A DNA stretch of 64,000 nt from Gentiana macrophylla (Eukaryota; Streptophyta; Magnoliopsida; Gentianales; Gentianaceae): NCBI GenBank assembly GCA_026214975.1, contig CM047817.1, positions 93,476,773 to 93,540,772 on the forward strand. The letters are read 5' to 3'. Made by a program: the position numbers and the translations under genes. Shown piece after piece: positions 11,831-22,993 of the stretch. The notes beneath the pieces are model-generated. The model did no database searches and was not told where the DNA came from. It worked only from the letters and a program-made list of their open reading frames with translations. Each line of letters begins with the position of its first letter. The first letter of the stretch is position 1.

Positions 11831-13365
11831 GGGTCCACGGAGATCTTGTGCATACATACGCTAGGACTAATGCCCTTGACGTCGGCTATGGTCCATCCAA
11901 ATGCTCCAGCGGTACTCTCTCGTAACTCTCATTAGTTTCTCCTCTTGTAAGTCCGTCAAGGATGAAGATATAATTAAGCGGCAAAGTCTCATCTTGAAGA
12001 AATACATACTTCAAATTCGCAGGGAAGAGGTTTTAAAGTCAAATTTGTGGGAGGTTCTTCCAAAGAGGTCTTCACTTTTGACCGATGAGTTTGAGTTCAA
12101 AGTATTTATGCCACGTTGGTCTATGATAGAATCTTTCAATCTCCGCAGCACTTACTTCCTCTACAGGCCTTGGGATTCCTCTACTACATCCTGGCCATAT
12201 CATCTTCTCCTCCTCACTACTTATGTACTTGACTTCATCCTCTTCTTCCAAGACAGCATCCAAGAAATCCTTGATACTTTCATGTTGTTGAAATTCTTGA
12301 ATGATCCTATCGATGGAATCCAACATGAAACATGCATCTTCTCCATCGTCAGGTTGCTTCATAGTATCAAAGACATTGAATGCAACTCTCTCTTCATTCA
12401 CTCTTAATACCAACTCGCCTTTGTAAACATCAATTAGCGTTACTACTAGTGGCCATGAAAGGTCTCCTAAAAATCAATGGCACTTCGTGAGTTAGCTTCC
12501 ATATCTAATACCACAAAGTCGACGAGGGAATACAAACTTTTCAACCTCTCTAGCACATCCTCAACCACCCCACACGGTTCCTGACAGAGCGATCAATCTA
12601 AGCTGCGGTGTGATTGAGGTCTTCTTAAGATCCTTCATGCCTAGTTTCCGAAAAATAGATAGTGGCATCAGTTCACACTTGCTCTAGATCACACAAAGCT
12701 TTGTTCAGGACATACGTTACCTATGGTGCGAGGAATGAAAACTTCCCGGATCTTTGCATTTCGGGGTAACTTATGTTGAAGAATGGTGAGCACTCCTCAT
12801 TAAGGCATATGGTCTCTAAAATCTAGAAGTTTCCTTTTAGTGGAGCGGCGTCTTATAAAAACTTGGTGTACTCAGGCATTTCACCGATCTTTCAACTAGG
12901 GGTATATTGATTTGCAACTTACTAAACATATCCACGAACTTCTTATACCTCTTATTATCAAACTTAGGTTTCGGCCTTGGTGGAGGATAAGGTAGAGTTG
13001 AAGGATCGACATCGATGAAAATTGGGTACTTGTTATCAAAAAGTTCAACTCTAGGGCGGCGGGTTCTTTATATGTTCTTTGCTCAGGCAAAGATTCGAAG
13101 TATTAGTCTCATTGCTTGGCTCACCATCCTTATTCTTTGTGACTTTCTCTTGCGGGGATGGTGGAGTTACTTCTTTTCACTTCTTGTCATGATCGCATTC
13201 AAATCCTTGGGTTCTTCTCGGTGTTGCTTGGCAACCTCCGGGAGGTCTAGTTGAGACTTGCTCGGCCTAGTTGTCCTACCAGTGTGCGTGAGATTTTGAC
13301 TAGAGCTTCTGGTTGGTTACCTTGGCATCTGTCTTACGACAATATTGGCTAAAGTTAGTGGCTAA
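11831..13365 (-). pseudogene. Gag C-terminus and protease region of element A
   Basis: Homologous to the 560-codon frame at 18114-19796 but broken. 12072-12413 and 12896-13090 stay readable. The segment following the protease (IERFYHRPTWHKYFELKL) is conserved. The site matching the protease active-site motif CDLGAS in B falls near 12670-12700 and is disrupted by indels. Plus-strand frames over this region are shadows. Confidence 0.8.
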
Positions 13366-14693
13366 CTTCATTATAGATTTTGAAAGTTGTCCCATATTAT
13401 CGGTGGCGACATTACTCGGTTTTTCTATCGCAGCTTTCCCAACCAAAAGTTTTAGTCTGTTTGTGGTACATAAGGGGTAGGTGGTTTAGGCCTTTCTCCT
13501 GCATTTATGTCACTATATCGGAATCCAGGATGGTTATGATTGGGTGCAGTATCCTCCTCCGACATAATTGGCTTCTTCAAGATTAAGGCATTCTCACCTT
13601 GAGGTGCTACCTCGATTCCACCCTTTCTCTACTCTTGTCATCCTCTCTTGCATCCCATCTACCTTATCATTGATAACAGAGAAAGTTGTTCTAAGATTTT
13701 GGTAGATGCACTATCATCGAATATATCGGCCATCTTCACAATGAGCTATGTCATTGCCTCCCATTGGCTATTCATTGCTATTTGTTCCATCTTTCCTTGT
13801 GCCTCCTCGGAGATAAAAGAACAAACGCTCCATTCTTTGGAGGCGTCTACCTAATTTTCTCAGTCTCTCTCAACCCATGGTAAAAAGTTTGCATTAAAAG
13901 CCAAAGAGAGATGTCATGATGAGGACACTTCCTCATAGCTTCCTTGAAAGCGCTCCCAAGCTTGATCAAAACTCTCCCGGTTGTTGCTTAAATCCTAAGA
14001 TGTCTTGGCGTAACTTAAAGGTTTTCCCCAAGAAATACTTATTCATGAATTTTTGCAACAATTGTTCCCAAGTAGTGATAGATCCAGGCCTCTAAAGAGA
14101 GAAGCCATTGCTTAGCTTTATCTTTCAAAGTGAAAGGAAAAGCTTAAGCGAATGTTCCCTCCCGGGATTAATTGCGTTTCACGGTGCTAACGATTTCCAA
14201 GAAATTCGTCACGTGAACACCGGGATCCTCGTTTTGGATTCCATGAAAAGTGGAATAGTTGGTCACCATTTGAATTACATTAGGCCTGGGTGATAGACTT
14301 CGCAGACATCTTGCGGTGCTACGATAAGCGGGAATGAATTGTTCAATAGTGGGCGTTGCATAACTTTGCAAAGTGCGCCTCGCTCCTTGGACTAGGGCTT
14401 GGTTCTCATTATTAACATTTGCATTCACATTATTGGCATTATTGATAACGGGATTAACAACGGGATTAGGTACTGATTTGGATTATTCGAATGCCTTCCA
14501 TTTCCGTTTGATTCGAAATGTTGAAATGATCGGTTGTATGTCCTTCTTCCACTCCTTGCTCGCTTTCCTCAAGATTTGGATCCTCTTCTCCTTGCTTGCC
14601 GATCCTAGCTAACTTCCTATTCCTTCTCATAAAATTTTTCTATCTCGTGGATTATAAGGTTCAAGCGGTTCCTTCCGATTTCCGAGTAGCGTA
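13366..14693 (-). pseudogene. Gag region of element A
   Basis: 14168-14428 encodes a recognisable Athila gag segment (ARRTLQSYATPTIEQFIPA and later VIQMVTNYSTFHG), matching 20512-20847 of B. Downstream the capsid-like part is in several frames. Gag packages the element RNA in virus-like particles in the cytoplasm. The reading frame begins just after a candidate 3' splice site at 14694-14695, with no ATG at its start, as in B. Confidence 0.8.
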
Positions 14694-15016
14694 CTATAAA
14701 ATAATAAACAACAATAAAACAATTAATCACTAGTAAAGGCTAGGCCTTTAACTAACTAAATAAAACAGACTCAAAATAAGTTGGAGAAAAGAAAAAGTAA
14801 TAAAATGCGAAGCGAGAATATTGTAAAAGCGACGCGAGAATAAAAGCGAAAGAAAACAAATTCTCGATTAGGACCGAGAGTAGCGTTCGATCGAACGAGC
14901 GTTTTTTTTTTTTTTTATTTATGACCTTTATGCTTAATATCTGGACTCTTATTCACGAGAATATTTACGAATCCGATTCTAACAAAATAAGCTATATCTT
15001 AATTTAATGACTCGAG
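14694..15016 (-). other. Leader between primer site and gag of element A
   Basis: Non-coding, with an A-run/T-run (about 14904-14918) and remnants of the two GGTCGACC palindromes that are intact in B at 21209-21238. It is pyrimidine-rich on minus just before the TATAG at 14694. Confidence 0.7.
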
Positions 15017-15033
15017 TCCCCGCAACGGCGCCA
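15017..15033 (-). promoter_or_regulatory. Primer binding site of element A (tRNA-Asp)
   Basis: Plus strand TCCCCGCAACGGCGCCA equals the 3' end of plant tRNA-Asp with one G missing, so the minus strand is complementary to the tRNA. It sits six bases inside the 5' LTR. The missing base is in a CCGG context and may be an error. Confidence 0.88.
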
Positions 15034-15039
15034 AAAACT

Positions 15040-16633
15040 TGATGGAGGTCAAGTTGAATTATTAACTCGAGACCTACTAACCCACTAGCAAGAGAACTAG
15101 GTTCAATTGTAGTATAGCCGGAGGCAGTCGAGGTCGATCCCACGAGACTCGGCACAAACAAAACACAACTTACTTTATCGGACTTAAATTAAAAGGCGGT
15201 CTACGACCAACTAAATCTTTAGAAATAAAATAGCGACAACCACAAGACACAAAAATACCACAAAGACAAATCAAAGACTACTAAAACACGGATAATACGG
15301 TTGATATTATCTAGACAAATAGTATTGATTACGCTAGTAGATCATAACTCCCTCATGTGAATTAGGTTGATAATGAGACAAAACAAGCGTTCAAGATTAA
15401 TTATTCGACTACGGGAGTCATCCCAAAGGTAGATTTAGCTCAGTTAGGCCATCTAAATCATCGTGCCTCCATTACGTGACTTCTCGCTTTTAATGCCTCC
15501 ATCTCATATAACCCGACACAATTATTTAACTAGGGATGCCGGTATAAACCGTAACCTCATCTAAGCAACATTCCTATGGTTAGGCGTACTTCTTAGATGC
15601 CGATTCAATCTATATCCTAAGTAACAATCACTTTTTGAGTTTCATGTTAAATTATGATGACGAATAATTAAGTTGATCGGAGTTTAACTACTCGTTTTAA
15701 TTCCAATTCGGAGAGAATCGGCGTGGTCGAAGCCGATCATGATATTGCCCTACAAATTGCCAGGCTCGGTCGATCGAGCGACGACACTCTCGGGCGACCG
15801 AGTGACACGTCTAGAGTCGACCGAACACGATTCACAATGTCGGAACAAATCATGACTACTTCTTAACGTTTCTAACCTAAACACATGGGTTCGTAAATAG
15901 ATCTACATCACGCAATCAATACAAATAAAATTACTCCATAATAAAACACAACGGATCTACGAATAAAGATTGCATAATTGAATAGTCATACCACTCGAAG
16001 ACGAGAGCGACTCCCACTCTTTAATGCGCTCCCTAATCGGAGAATCCGCGAATCCACAATGAGCGAACATAAGGAAAATAAAACTTAAAAACTAAAATTG
16101 CATAAATTGTTTGTGTTGTAGTGGTGTGTCTTCTCAATTTCGTAGTTGCTTTGTTTATATAGGAGTTGTAGCCGACATAGGAGAATCGAGAAAGATTGAC
16201 ACGCATTTATCACCTTAGGCTTGGGTGACCGAACCTACACGCTCGGTCGACCGAATGGCATGGCTCGGTCGACCGAGCCACCTTCTTCAGCGTTTTCACA
16301 CTTGGTTCGTCTGACTTGTTCCCCACTTCACTTTCGTTTGTCTTGATCCGATTAATCTTTTCTTCAATGCTCCGATTTTCTTCTCTTTTATCTTGAGATC
16401 TCCTGATTGTGTGGTGATTATCTTCCGATTTATCATGATCTGCAAAATCAGCATTTATCACACAATTAATTGCTCTTTTATAATAAAAGCATTTAAATAC
16501 CAATTATCATATTAATAATCACTTATCATTAAATAATAAATAAAAACACGTGATTAAATATGAAATATATATAATTGACTCCGATTTAAGGTTATAATTG
16601 ATGACATAAATAGGTATATTTTAACCGTCATCG
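15040..16633 (-). repeat. 5' LTR of element A
   Basis: 1594 bp, TGATGG to CCGTCATC (last A lost or shifted), paired with 6032-7621. TATA box on minus at about 16153-16162. U3 palindromes GGTCGACC near 16243-16275. It acts as the promoter of the element and shows no coding content. The minus-strand frame inside it is incidental. Confidence 0.93.
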
Positions 16634-16638
16634 ATGTC
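16634..16638. repeat. Target-site duplication of element A, right copy
   Basis: Reads ATGTC where the left copy reads GTGTC. The junction CATCGATGTC is what CATCAGTGTC would look like if the CAG were miscalled, the same error type seen elsewhere in the window. Confidence 0.65.
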
Positions 16639-16639
16639 A

Positions 16640-17388
16640 AGATCTTTAAAGAATTTTTTCCTTTCTTGGGCCAGTGAGATTCGGTGGTAGGTACTTTCTT
16701 GGATAGATAATTGACAAACAAACTAAACCATGGTTGCTTCTTCTCCTTCACAACCTCAATTCGCGAAGAAGGCTGCAGCACAATCATCATGTCCCCGATG
16801 GTGGTGATGGAGAAAAGTTGTTCATCGAGGAAAAGACTCTCCTATCTCGTAATTCCTCACCATCCTCTAATTGTAAGCGCGATAGATGATCGGCCACCAC
16901 GTTCTCACTTCCTTTCTTATCTCGGATTTCTACGTCAAATTCTTGCGGCAGTAGAATCCATCTCAACGATCTCGGCTTTGAATCTTGCTTTGCTAGGAGA
17001 TACTTAAGAGCCGCGTGGTCGATCCACATTGGTGACTTTAGATCCCACTAAGTAGGATCTAAACTTGTCAAAGCAAAGATAACGGCCGAAGTTCCTTCTC
17101 CGTTGTGGCGTAATTTCTTTGGGCGGCATTCAAAGTCCGGCTTTCATAATAAATGGGCCTAAAAATCTTATCTTTTCTTTGACCCAAAGCGGCGCCAACA
17201 AAGATTATCACTTGCATCACACATCGATTCGAATGGAAGATCCCAATCCGGTGCGACGAGCGGGTGCGATGTCGATCTACTTTTTATTTCGTTGAAAGCT
17301 TTTATGCACTCATTTGAAAACACGAATGGCACATCCTTGGCCAATAATTGGTAAGAGGTCTAGAGACCAGGAAAAATCCTTGATAAAC
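16640..17388 (-). pseudogene. RNase H region and linker of element B
   Basis: 16787-17029 encodes the end of RNase H ([18 protein letters not shown], then VVADHLSRL). 16554-16790 is the linker towards integrase (KKQPWFSLFVNYLS), broken by element A at 16634. The linker resumes at 6031 on the other side of A. Single-base frameshifts separate the pieces. Confidence 0.85.
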
Positions 17389-18170
17389 CTACGATAAAAT
17401 CCGGCGTGGCCTAAAAAAACCTCGCAAAGTTTTAAGATTAGTAGGTGGAGGTAATTTCTCGATCACCTCGACTTTGGCTCTATCCACCTCTATACCGTTC
17501 TTTGATATCGGTGGCCTAGTACTATACCTTCCGTAACCATCAAATGACATTTCTCCGATTAAGCACAAGATTAGTCTCTTCACATCTCTTGAATACTGTC
17601 TTTAGATGTGTGAGACATGAATCAAATCGTCTCCAAACACGGAGAAATCATCCATAAAGATTTCAAGAAATCTTCCACCATGTCCGCAAACAATGACATC
17701 ATACACCGTTGAAATGTCGTGGGCGTTGCACAATCAAATGGCATTCGATTATACGCAAATGTCCCATATGGGCATGTAAATGTTGTTTTCTCACGATCTT
17801 CGGCGATATATGGATTTGATAGTATCCCGAATACCCGTCAAGAAAACAATAGAAAGCATGCCCGCTCAATCTCTCAAGCATTTGATCGATGAAAGGAAGA
17901 GGAAAATGGTCCTTACGAGTGGCATCGTTTAGTTTCCTAAAGTCTATGCATACTCGATGACCGGTGATTAGCCTCACAGGAATTAACTCATTCAACTCAT
18001 TGGCTTGCACCGTCAATCCTCCCTTCTTGGGAACTACGTGGATAGGGCTTACCCATTCGCTATCAGCAATTGGAAATATAATTCCCATTTCTAGCATTTT
18101 TATAACCTCATCCCTAACCACTTCCTTTAATTGTGGGGTTAAACGCCTCTGAGGTTGTGCAACCGCTTTC
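17389..18170 (-). pseudogene. Reverse transcriptase region of element B
   Basis: 17699-18121 encodes the fingers and palm of a Ty3/gypsy RT (GIIFPIADSEWVSPIHVVPK, then CIDFRKLNDATRKDHFPLPF, then FLDGYSGYYQI). The catalytic FMDD box (FMDDFSVFGD) lies near 17640-17665 in another frame. 17389-17583 has the thumb and connection (NGIEVDRAKVEVIEKLPPP). It is joined upstream to the 560-codon gag-protease frame by one frameshift near 18165-18175. RT would convert the element RNA to cDNA. Confidence 0.9.
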
Positions 18171-19796
18171 TTTCGGGTCCACGGAGATCTTGTGCATACA
18201 TATGCTAGGGCTAATGCCCTTAACGTCAGCTATGGTCCATCCAAATGCTCCGCGGTACTCTCTCAAAACTCTCATAAGTTTCTCTTCTTGTAAGTCTGTC
18301 AAGGAAGAAGATATGATCAGTGGCAAGGTCTCATCTTGAAGAAATACGTACTTCAAATTTGCAGGAAGAGGTTTTAAAGTCAAATTTGTGGGAGGTTCTT
18401 CCAAAGAGGTCTTCAACTTTTGACCAGTGAGTTTGAGTTCGAAGTACTTATGCCACGTTGGTCTATGATAGAATCTTTCAATCTCCGCAGCACTTACTTC
18501 CTCTACAGGTCTTGGGGTCCCTCTACTACATCCTGGCCATATCATCTTCTCCTCCTCACTACTCACGTACTTGACTTCATCTTCTTCTTCTAAGACAGCA
18601 TCCAAAAAATCCTTGATACTTTCATGTTGTTGAAATTCTTGAACGATCCTATCAATGGAATCCAACATGAAACATGCATCTTCTCCATCATCAGGTTGCT
18701 TCATAGTGTCGAAGACATTGAATGCAACTCTCTCTTCGTTCACTCTTAACACCAACTCGCCTTTGTAAACATCAATTAGAGTTCTGCTAGTGGCCATGAA
18801 AGGTCTTCCTAATATCAATGGTACCTCGTAGTTAGCTTCCATATCTAATACCACAAAGTCGACAGGGAATACAAACTTTTCAACCCTAACTAGCACATCC
18901 TCAACCACACCACACGGTTCCTTGACAGAACGGTCAGCTAACTGCAGTGTGATTGAGGTCTTCTTAAGATCTTTCATGCCTAGCTTCCGAAAAATAGATA
19001 GTGGCATCAGGTTCACGCTAGCTCCTAGATCACACAAAGCTTTGTTTAGACATACGTTACCTATGGTGCAGGGAATGAGAAAACTTCCCGGATCTTTGCA
19101 TTTTGGGGGTAACTTATGTTGAAGAATGGCTGAGCACTCCTCATTAAGGCATATGGTCTCTAAATCTAGAAGTTTCCTTTTAGTGGAGACGGCGTCTTTT
19201 AAAAACTTGGTGTACTCAGGCATTTCAGCTAGTGCTTCAACTAGGGGTATATTGATTTGTAACTTACTAAACATATCCACGAACTTCTTATACCTCTTAT
19301 TATCAAACTTAGGCTTCGGCTTTGGTGGAGGATAAGGTAGAGTTGAAGGGTCGACATCAGTGAAAATTGGATACTTGTTATCGTAAAGTTCAACTCTAGG
19401 GCCAGCAGGTTCTTTATATGTTCTTTGCTCAGGCAAGGTCTCGGAAGTATTAGTCTTATTGCTTGGCTCACCATACTTATTCTTTGTGACTTTCTCTTGC
19501 AGGGATGGTGGAGTTACTTCTTTTCCACTTCTTGTCATGATCGCATTCAAATCCTTAGGGTTCTTCTCAGTGTTACTTGGCAACCCTCCAGGAGGTCTAG
19601 TTGAGACTTGCTCAGCTAGTTGTCCTACCTGGTGCGTGAGATTTTGGACTAGAGCTTCTTGATTGGTTACTTTGGCATCTGTCTTCTGACAATATTGGCT
19701 AAAGTTAGTGGCTAACTCAGCCATAGATTTTGAAAGTTGTCCCATATTGTCGGTGACGACATTACTCGCTTTTTCTATCGCAGACTTCCCAACCAA
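18114..19796 (-). CDS. Gag C-terminus and aspartic protease of element B (560-codon frame)
   Basis: The longest open frame of the window. Residues 1-70 are the gag tail with a coiled-coil-like stretch (around EALVQNLTHQVGQLAEQVS). Residues about 140-170 are proline/lysine rich. The protease follows: active-site motif ALCDLGASVNLMPLS at about 253-267 and the distal ILGRPFMATSRTLIDV at about 332-347. It ends in an acidic linker (about 380-440) and the start of RT. The protease would cut the polyprotein into working units. The true frame opens upstream in gag (to about 21036), so the ATG at 19796 is only the first Met of an unbroken stretch. This frame is clean while its neighbours are broken, which fits uneven consensus quality. 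Confidence 0.88.
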   Translation of the reverse strand: MVGKSAIEKASNVVTDNMGQLSKSMAELATNFSQYCQKTDAKVTNQEALVQNLTHQVGQLAEQVSTRPPGGLPSNTEKNPKDLNAIMTRSGKEVTPPSLQEKVTKNKYGEPSNKTNTSETLPEQRTYKEPAGPRVELYDNKYPIFTDVDPSTLPYPPPKPKPKFDNKRYKKFVDMFSKLQINIPLVEALAEMPEYTKFLKDAVSTKRKLLDLETICLNEECSAILQHKLPPKCKDPGSFLIPCTIGNVCLNKALCDLGASVNLMPLSIFRKLGMKDLKKTSITLQLADRSVKEPCGVVEDVLVRVEKFVFPVDFVVLDMEANYEVPLILGRPFMATSRTLIDVYKGELVLRVNEERVAFNVFDTMKQPDDGEDACFMLDSIDRIVQEFQQHESIKDFLDAVLEEEDEVKYVSSEEEKMIWPGCSRGTPRPVEEVSAAEIERFYHRPTWHKYFELKLTGQKLKTSLEEPPTNLTLKPLPANLKYVFLQDETLPLIISSSLTDLQEEKLMRVLREYRGAFGWTIADVKGISPSICMHKISVDPKESGCTTSEAFNPTIKGSG

Positions 19797-21036
19797 AAGT
19801 TTTAGTCTGGCACGTGGTACATAAGGGTAGGCGGTTTAGGCCTTTCTCCTGCGTTAATGTCACTATATCGGAATCCAGGATGGTTATGATTAGAGTCTGC
19901 ACCCTCCCGACATAATTGGCTTCTTGATTACCGGCATTCTCACCTTGAGGTGCTACCTCGATTCGACCCTCTTTCTCTACTCTTGTCATCCTCTCTGCAT
20001 CCCATCTACCTTATCATTGATAATGAAAAGTTGTTCCAAGATTTTGGTAGATGCACTATCATCAAATATATCGCCATCTTCACAAAGAGCTATGTCATTG
20101 CCTCCCATTGGCTATTCATCGCTATTTGCTCCATCTTCCTTGTGCCTCCTCGGAGATAGAAGAACAAACGCTCAATTCTTTGGAGGCGTCTACTCTAATT
20201 TTCTCGGTCTCTCTCAACCCATGGTAAAAGTTTGCATTAAAAGCCAAAGAGAGATGTCATGATGAGGACACTTCCTCATAGCTTCCTTGAAACGCCCTAA
20301 GCTTGATCAAAACTCTCCCCAGGTTGTTGCTTAAATCCTAGGATGTCTTGGCGTAACTTAAAAGTTTTTCCTAAGGAAAATACTTATTCATGAACTTTGC
20401 AACAGATTGTTCCCAAGTAGTAATAGATCCACCTCTAAAGAGAGAAGCCATTGCTTAGCTTTATCTTTCAAAGTGAAAGGAAAAGCTTAAGACGAATGTT
20501 ACCCTCCGGGATTAATTACGTTTCACAAGACTAACGATTTCCAAGAAATTCGTCACGTGAACACCAGGATCCTCGTTTTGGACTCCATGAAAAGTAGAAT
20601 AATTGGTCACCATTTGAATTACATTAGGCCTAGGGTGATAGACTTCCGCAGCATCTTGCGGTGCTACTATAGCGGGAATGAATTGTTCAATAGTGGGCGT
20701 TGCATAACTTTGCAAAGTGCGCCTCGCTCCTTGAACTAGGGCTTGGTTCTCATTATTAGCATTTGCATTCACATTATTTGCATTATTGATAACAGGATTA
20801 ATAACAGGATTAGGTACCTGGTTTGGATTGTTCTGAATGCCTTCCATTTCCGCCTCAGATTCAGAATGTTCAGGGTGATCGGTTGTATGTCCTTCTCCTT
20901 GCTCGCTTTCCTCAAGATTTGGATCCTCTTCTCCTTGCTTAGCCAGTTCCCTAGCTAACTTCCTATTCCTTCTCGCAAATTTCTCTATCTCAGGATTATA
21001 AGGCTCAAGCGGTTCCTTCGATTTCCGAGTAGCGTA
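19770..21036 (-). pseudogene. Gag of element B (frameshifted)
   Basis: 20512-20847 encodes the N-terminal gag core (ARRTLQSYATPTIEQFIPA, then NVIQMVTNYSTFHGVQNEDP). Upstream an open frame runs to about 21036 with an acidic, charged head (EPLEPYNPEIEKFARRNRK). Between 20512 and 19770 the capsid part is readable in three frames (YHGLRETEKIRVDASKEL near 20170-20230). No ATG sits at the head; the frame begins just after TTATAG, a good 3' splice site behind a T-rich tract. Gag would form the particle and bind RNA. Confidence 0.82.
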
Positions 21037-21369
21037 CTATAAAATAATAAACAACAATAAAACAATTAATCACTAGTAAAGGCTAGGCCTTTAACTAACT
21101 AACTAAAACAGACTCGAAATAAGTTTGAGAAAAGAAAAAGTAAATAAAACAGAAGCAGAATATTGTAAAACTGTCACAGAACAGAAACAGAAAAGAAAAC
21201 AAATTCTCGGTCGACCGAGAGCTGTGGTTCGGTCGACCGAACGCTTTTTTTTTTTTTTTTTTTATTTTATTTTTTTTATGACACCGTTTAATATACAGAC
21301 TCTTATTCACAGAATATTCACGAATCCAGTTCTAACAAAATAAGCTATATCTCAATTTAATGACTCGAG
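21037..21369 (-). other. Leader between primer site and gag of element B
   Basis: Non-coding. It holds a T-run of about 20 (21245-21264), two perfect GGTCGACC palindromes (21209-21216, 21231-21238) in longer inverted contexts, and on minus a pyrimidine-rich tract ending in TTTTATAG at about 21037. It is probably the packaging and splicing leader (inference). Confidence 0.65.
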
Positions 21370-21387
21370 TCCCCGGCAACGGCGCCA
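21370..21387 (-). promoter_or_regulatory. Primer binding site of element B (tRNA-Asp)
   Basis: Plus strand TCCCCGGCAACGGCGCCA is identical over 18 bases to the 3' end of plant tRNA-Asp including CCA. It lies six bases from the LTR. Confidence 0.95.
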
Positions 21388-21393
21388 AAAACT

Positions 21394-22993
21394 TGATGAC
21401 GTGGTCAAGTTAAATTATTAACTCGATGCCTACTAACACACTAGCAAGAGAACTAGGTTCAATTGTAGTATAGTCAGATAGAGTCGAGGTCGATCCCACA
21501 GAGACTCGGCACAAATTAAACACAACTTTATCCTATTCAAACTAAATTGAAGAGGGCGGTCTACGACCAACTAAATGCAGAAAATAAAATAGTGACAACC
21601 ACAAGACACAAAAGACCACAAAGAAAGACTAAAGGCTACTAAAACACGGATAATACGGTTGATATTATCTAAACAAATAGTATTGATTACGCTAGTAGAT
21701 TATAACTCCCCCATGTGAATTAGGTCGATAACGAGACAAAACAAACGTTAAAGATTAATTATTATGACTACGGGAGTCATCCCCTAAGGTAGATTTAGCT
21801 CCGATTAGGCCATCTAAATCATCGTGCCTCCATTACGTGACTTCGCTTTTTAATGCCTCCATCTCATATAACTTCTGACACAATTACGAGACTAAGGATG
21901 CCGGTATAAACCGTAACCTCATCTAAGCAACATTCCTAGGGTAAGGCGTACTTCTTAGATGCCGATTCAATCTATATCCTAAGTAACAATCACTTTTTGG
22001 GTTTCATGTTAAATTATGATGACGAATAACTAAGTTGATCAGGTTTAATTACTCGTTTTAATTCCAATTCAGAGAATCTGACGTAGTCGAAGCCGATCAT
22101 AATATTGCCCTACATATTGCCAGGCTCGGTCGACCGAACGACAGCACTCGGGCGACCGAGTGACACGTCTAGGTCGACCGAACACAGTTCTGTGTCGGAA
22201 CAAATCATGATTACTTCTTAACGTTTCTAACCTAAACACATGGGTTCATAAATTAATCTACATCACGCAATCAATACAAATAAAAGCTACTCCATAATAA
22301 AATGCATCGATCTACAAATAAAGATTGCATAATTGAATAGTCATACCTCGAAGACGAGAGTGACTCCCACTCTTTAATGCGCTCCTAATCGGAGAATCCG
22401 GCGAATCCACAATGAACGAACATAAAGAAAATAAAACTAAAGACTTAAAAGCTAAAATTATATGAACTGCTTTGTGTTGTAGTGGTGTGTGTTCTCAACA
22501 TCGTGGTCGCTTGTTTATATAGGAGTTGTAGCCGACATAGGGGAGAATCCAGGAAGATTGACATGCATTTATCACACTAGGCTCGGGTGACCGAACCTAC
22601 ACGCCGGGTCGACCGAATGGTATGGCTCGGTCGACCGAGCCTCCTCTTCACGCGCGTTTCACACTCGGTTCGTCGACTTGTTCCCCACTCCATGCTTTTG
22701 AACTGATCCGATTTATCTTTTCTTTAATGCTCCGATTTTCTTCTCTTTTATCTTGAGATCTCCGATTGTATGATAATTATCTTCCCGATTTATCATGATC
22801 TGCAAAATCAGCATTTATCACACAATTAATTGCTCTTTTATAATAAAAATAGCTAAATACCAATTATCATATTAATAATCACTTATCATTAAATAATAAA
22901 TATAAACACGTGATTAAATATGAAATATATATAATTAACTCCGATTTAAGGTTATAATTGATGACATAAATGGGTATATTTTAATCATCATCA
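21394..22993 (-). repeat. 5' LTR of element B
   Basis: 1600 bp from TGATGACG to TCATCATCA on plus. TATA box on minus (CTATATAAACAAG) at about 22512-22521. GGTCGACC palindromes at 22128-22135, 22172-22179, 22608-22615 and 22629-22636; the last two are upstream of the TATA box in element orientation. Flanking base composition changes sharply at 22994. The target duplication cannot be checked because the other flank is in the gap. Confidence 0.93.

Larger units (their letters stand above)
6032..16633 (-). mobile_element. Element A: complete Athila-type retrotransposon nested in element B
   Basis: A full-length minus-strand element of 10.6 kb with two LTRs (6032-7621 and 15040-16633), primer site, gag, protease, RT, RNase H, integrase and polypurine tract, flanked by a 5-bp target duplication. 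It splits B between RNase H and integrase. Its two LTRs look nearly identical apart from scattered small indels, which argues for a fairly recent insertion. The coding region is heavily frameshifted compared with the same region of B. Much of that may be consensus error (see findings), so its real coding capacity cannot be judged. Confidence 0.92.
2789..22993 (-). mobile_element. Element B: Athila-type Ty3/gypsy retrotransposon, interrupted by element A
   Basis: Minus-strand LTR retrotransposon. Order from right to left: 5' LTR (21394-22993), tRNA-Asp primer site, leader, gag, protease, RT, RNase H, [element A inserted 6032-16633], integrase, 3' spacer, polypurine tract, 3' LTR truncated by the gap. 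Without A the visible body is about 9.6 kb plus the missing LTR part. Gag and protease style, a fused gag-pol frame and the tRNA-Asp primer place it in the Athila lineage. Its LTRs differ from those of A by shared subfamily changes, so B and A are sister subfamilies. The longest intact frame (18114-19796) is 560 codons. Confidence 0.88.

Noticed and set aside
11901..12407. 168-codon plus-strand frame
   Set aside because: It is the reverse shadow of the gag-protease region of element A; the minus-strand translation matches the 560-codon frame of B.
16210..16503. 97-codon minus-strand frame inside the 5' LTR of A
   Set aside because: Lies in U3 and is not kept in the other LTRs; no domain.
21370..21387. 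tRNA-Asp gene fragment
   Set aside because: Only the last 18 bases match and they sit at the exact primer-site position beside an LTR; no tRNA body is present.
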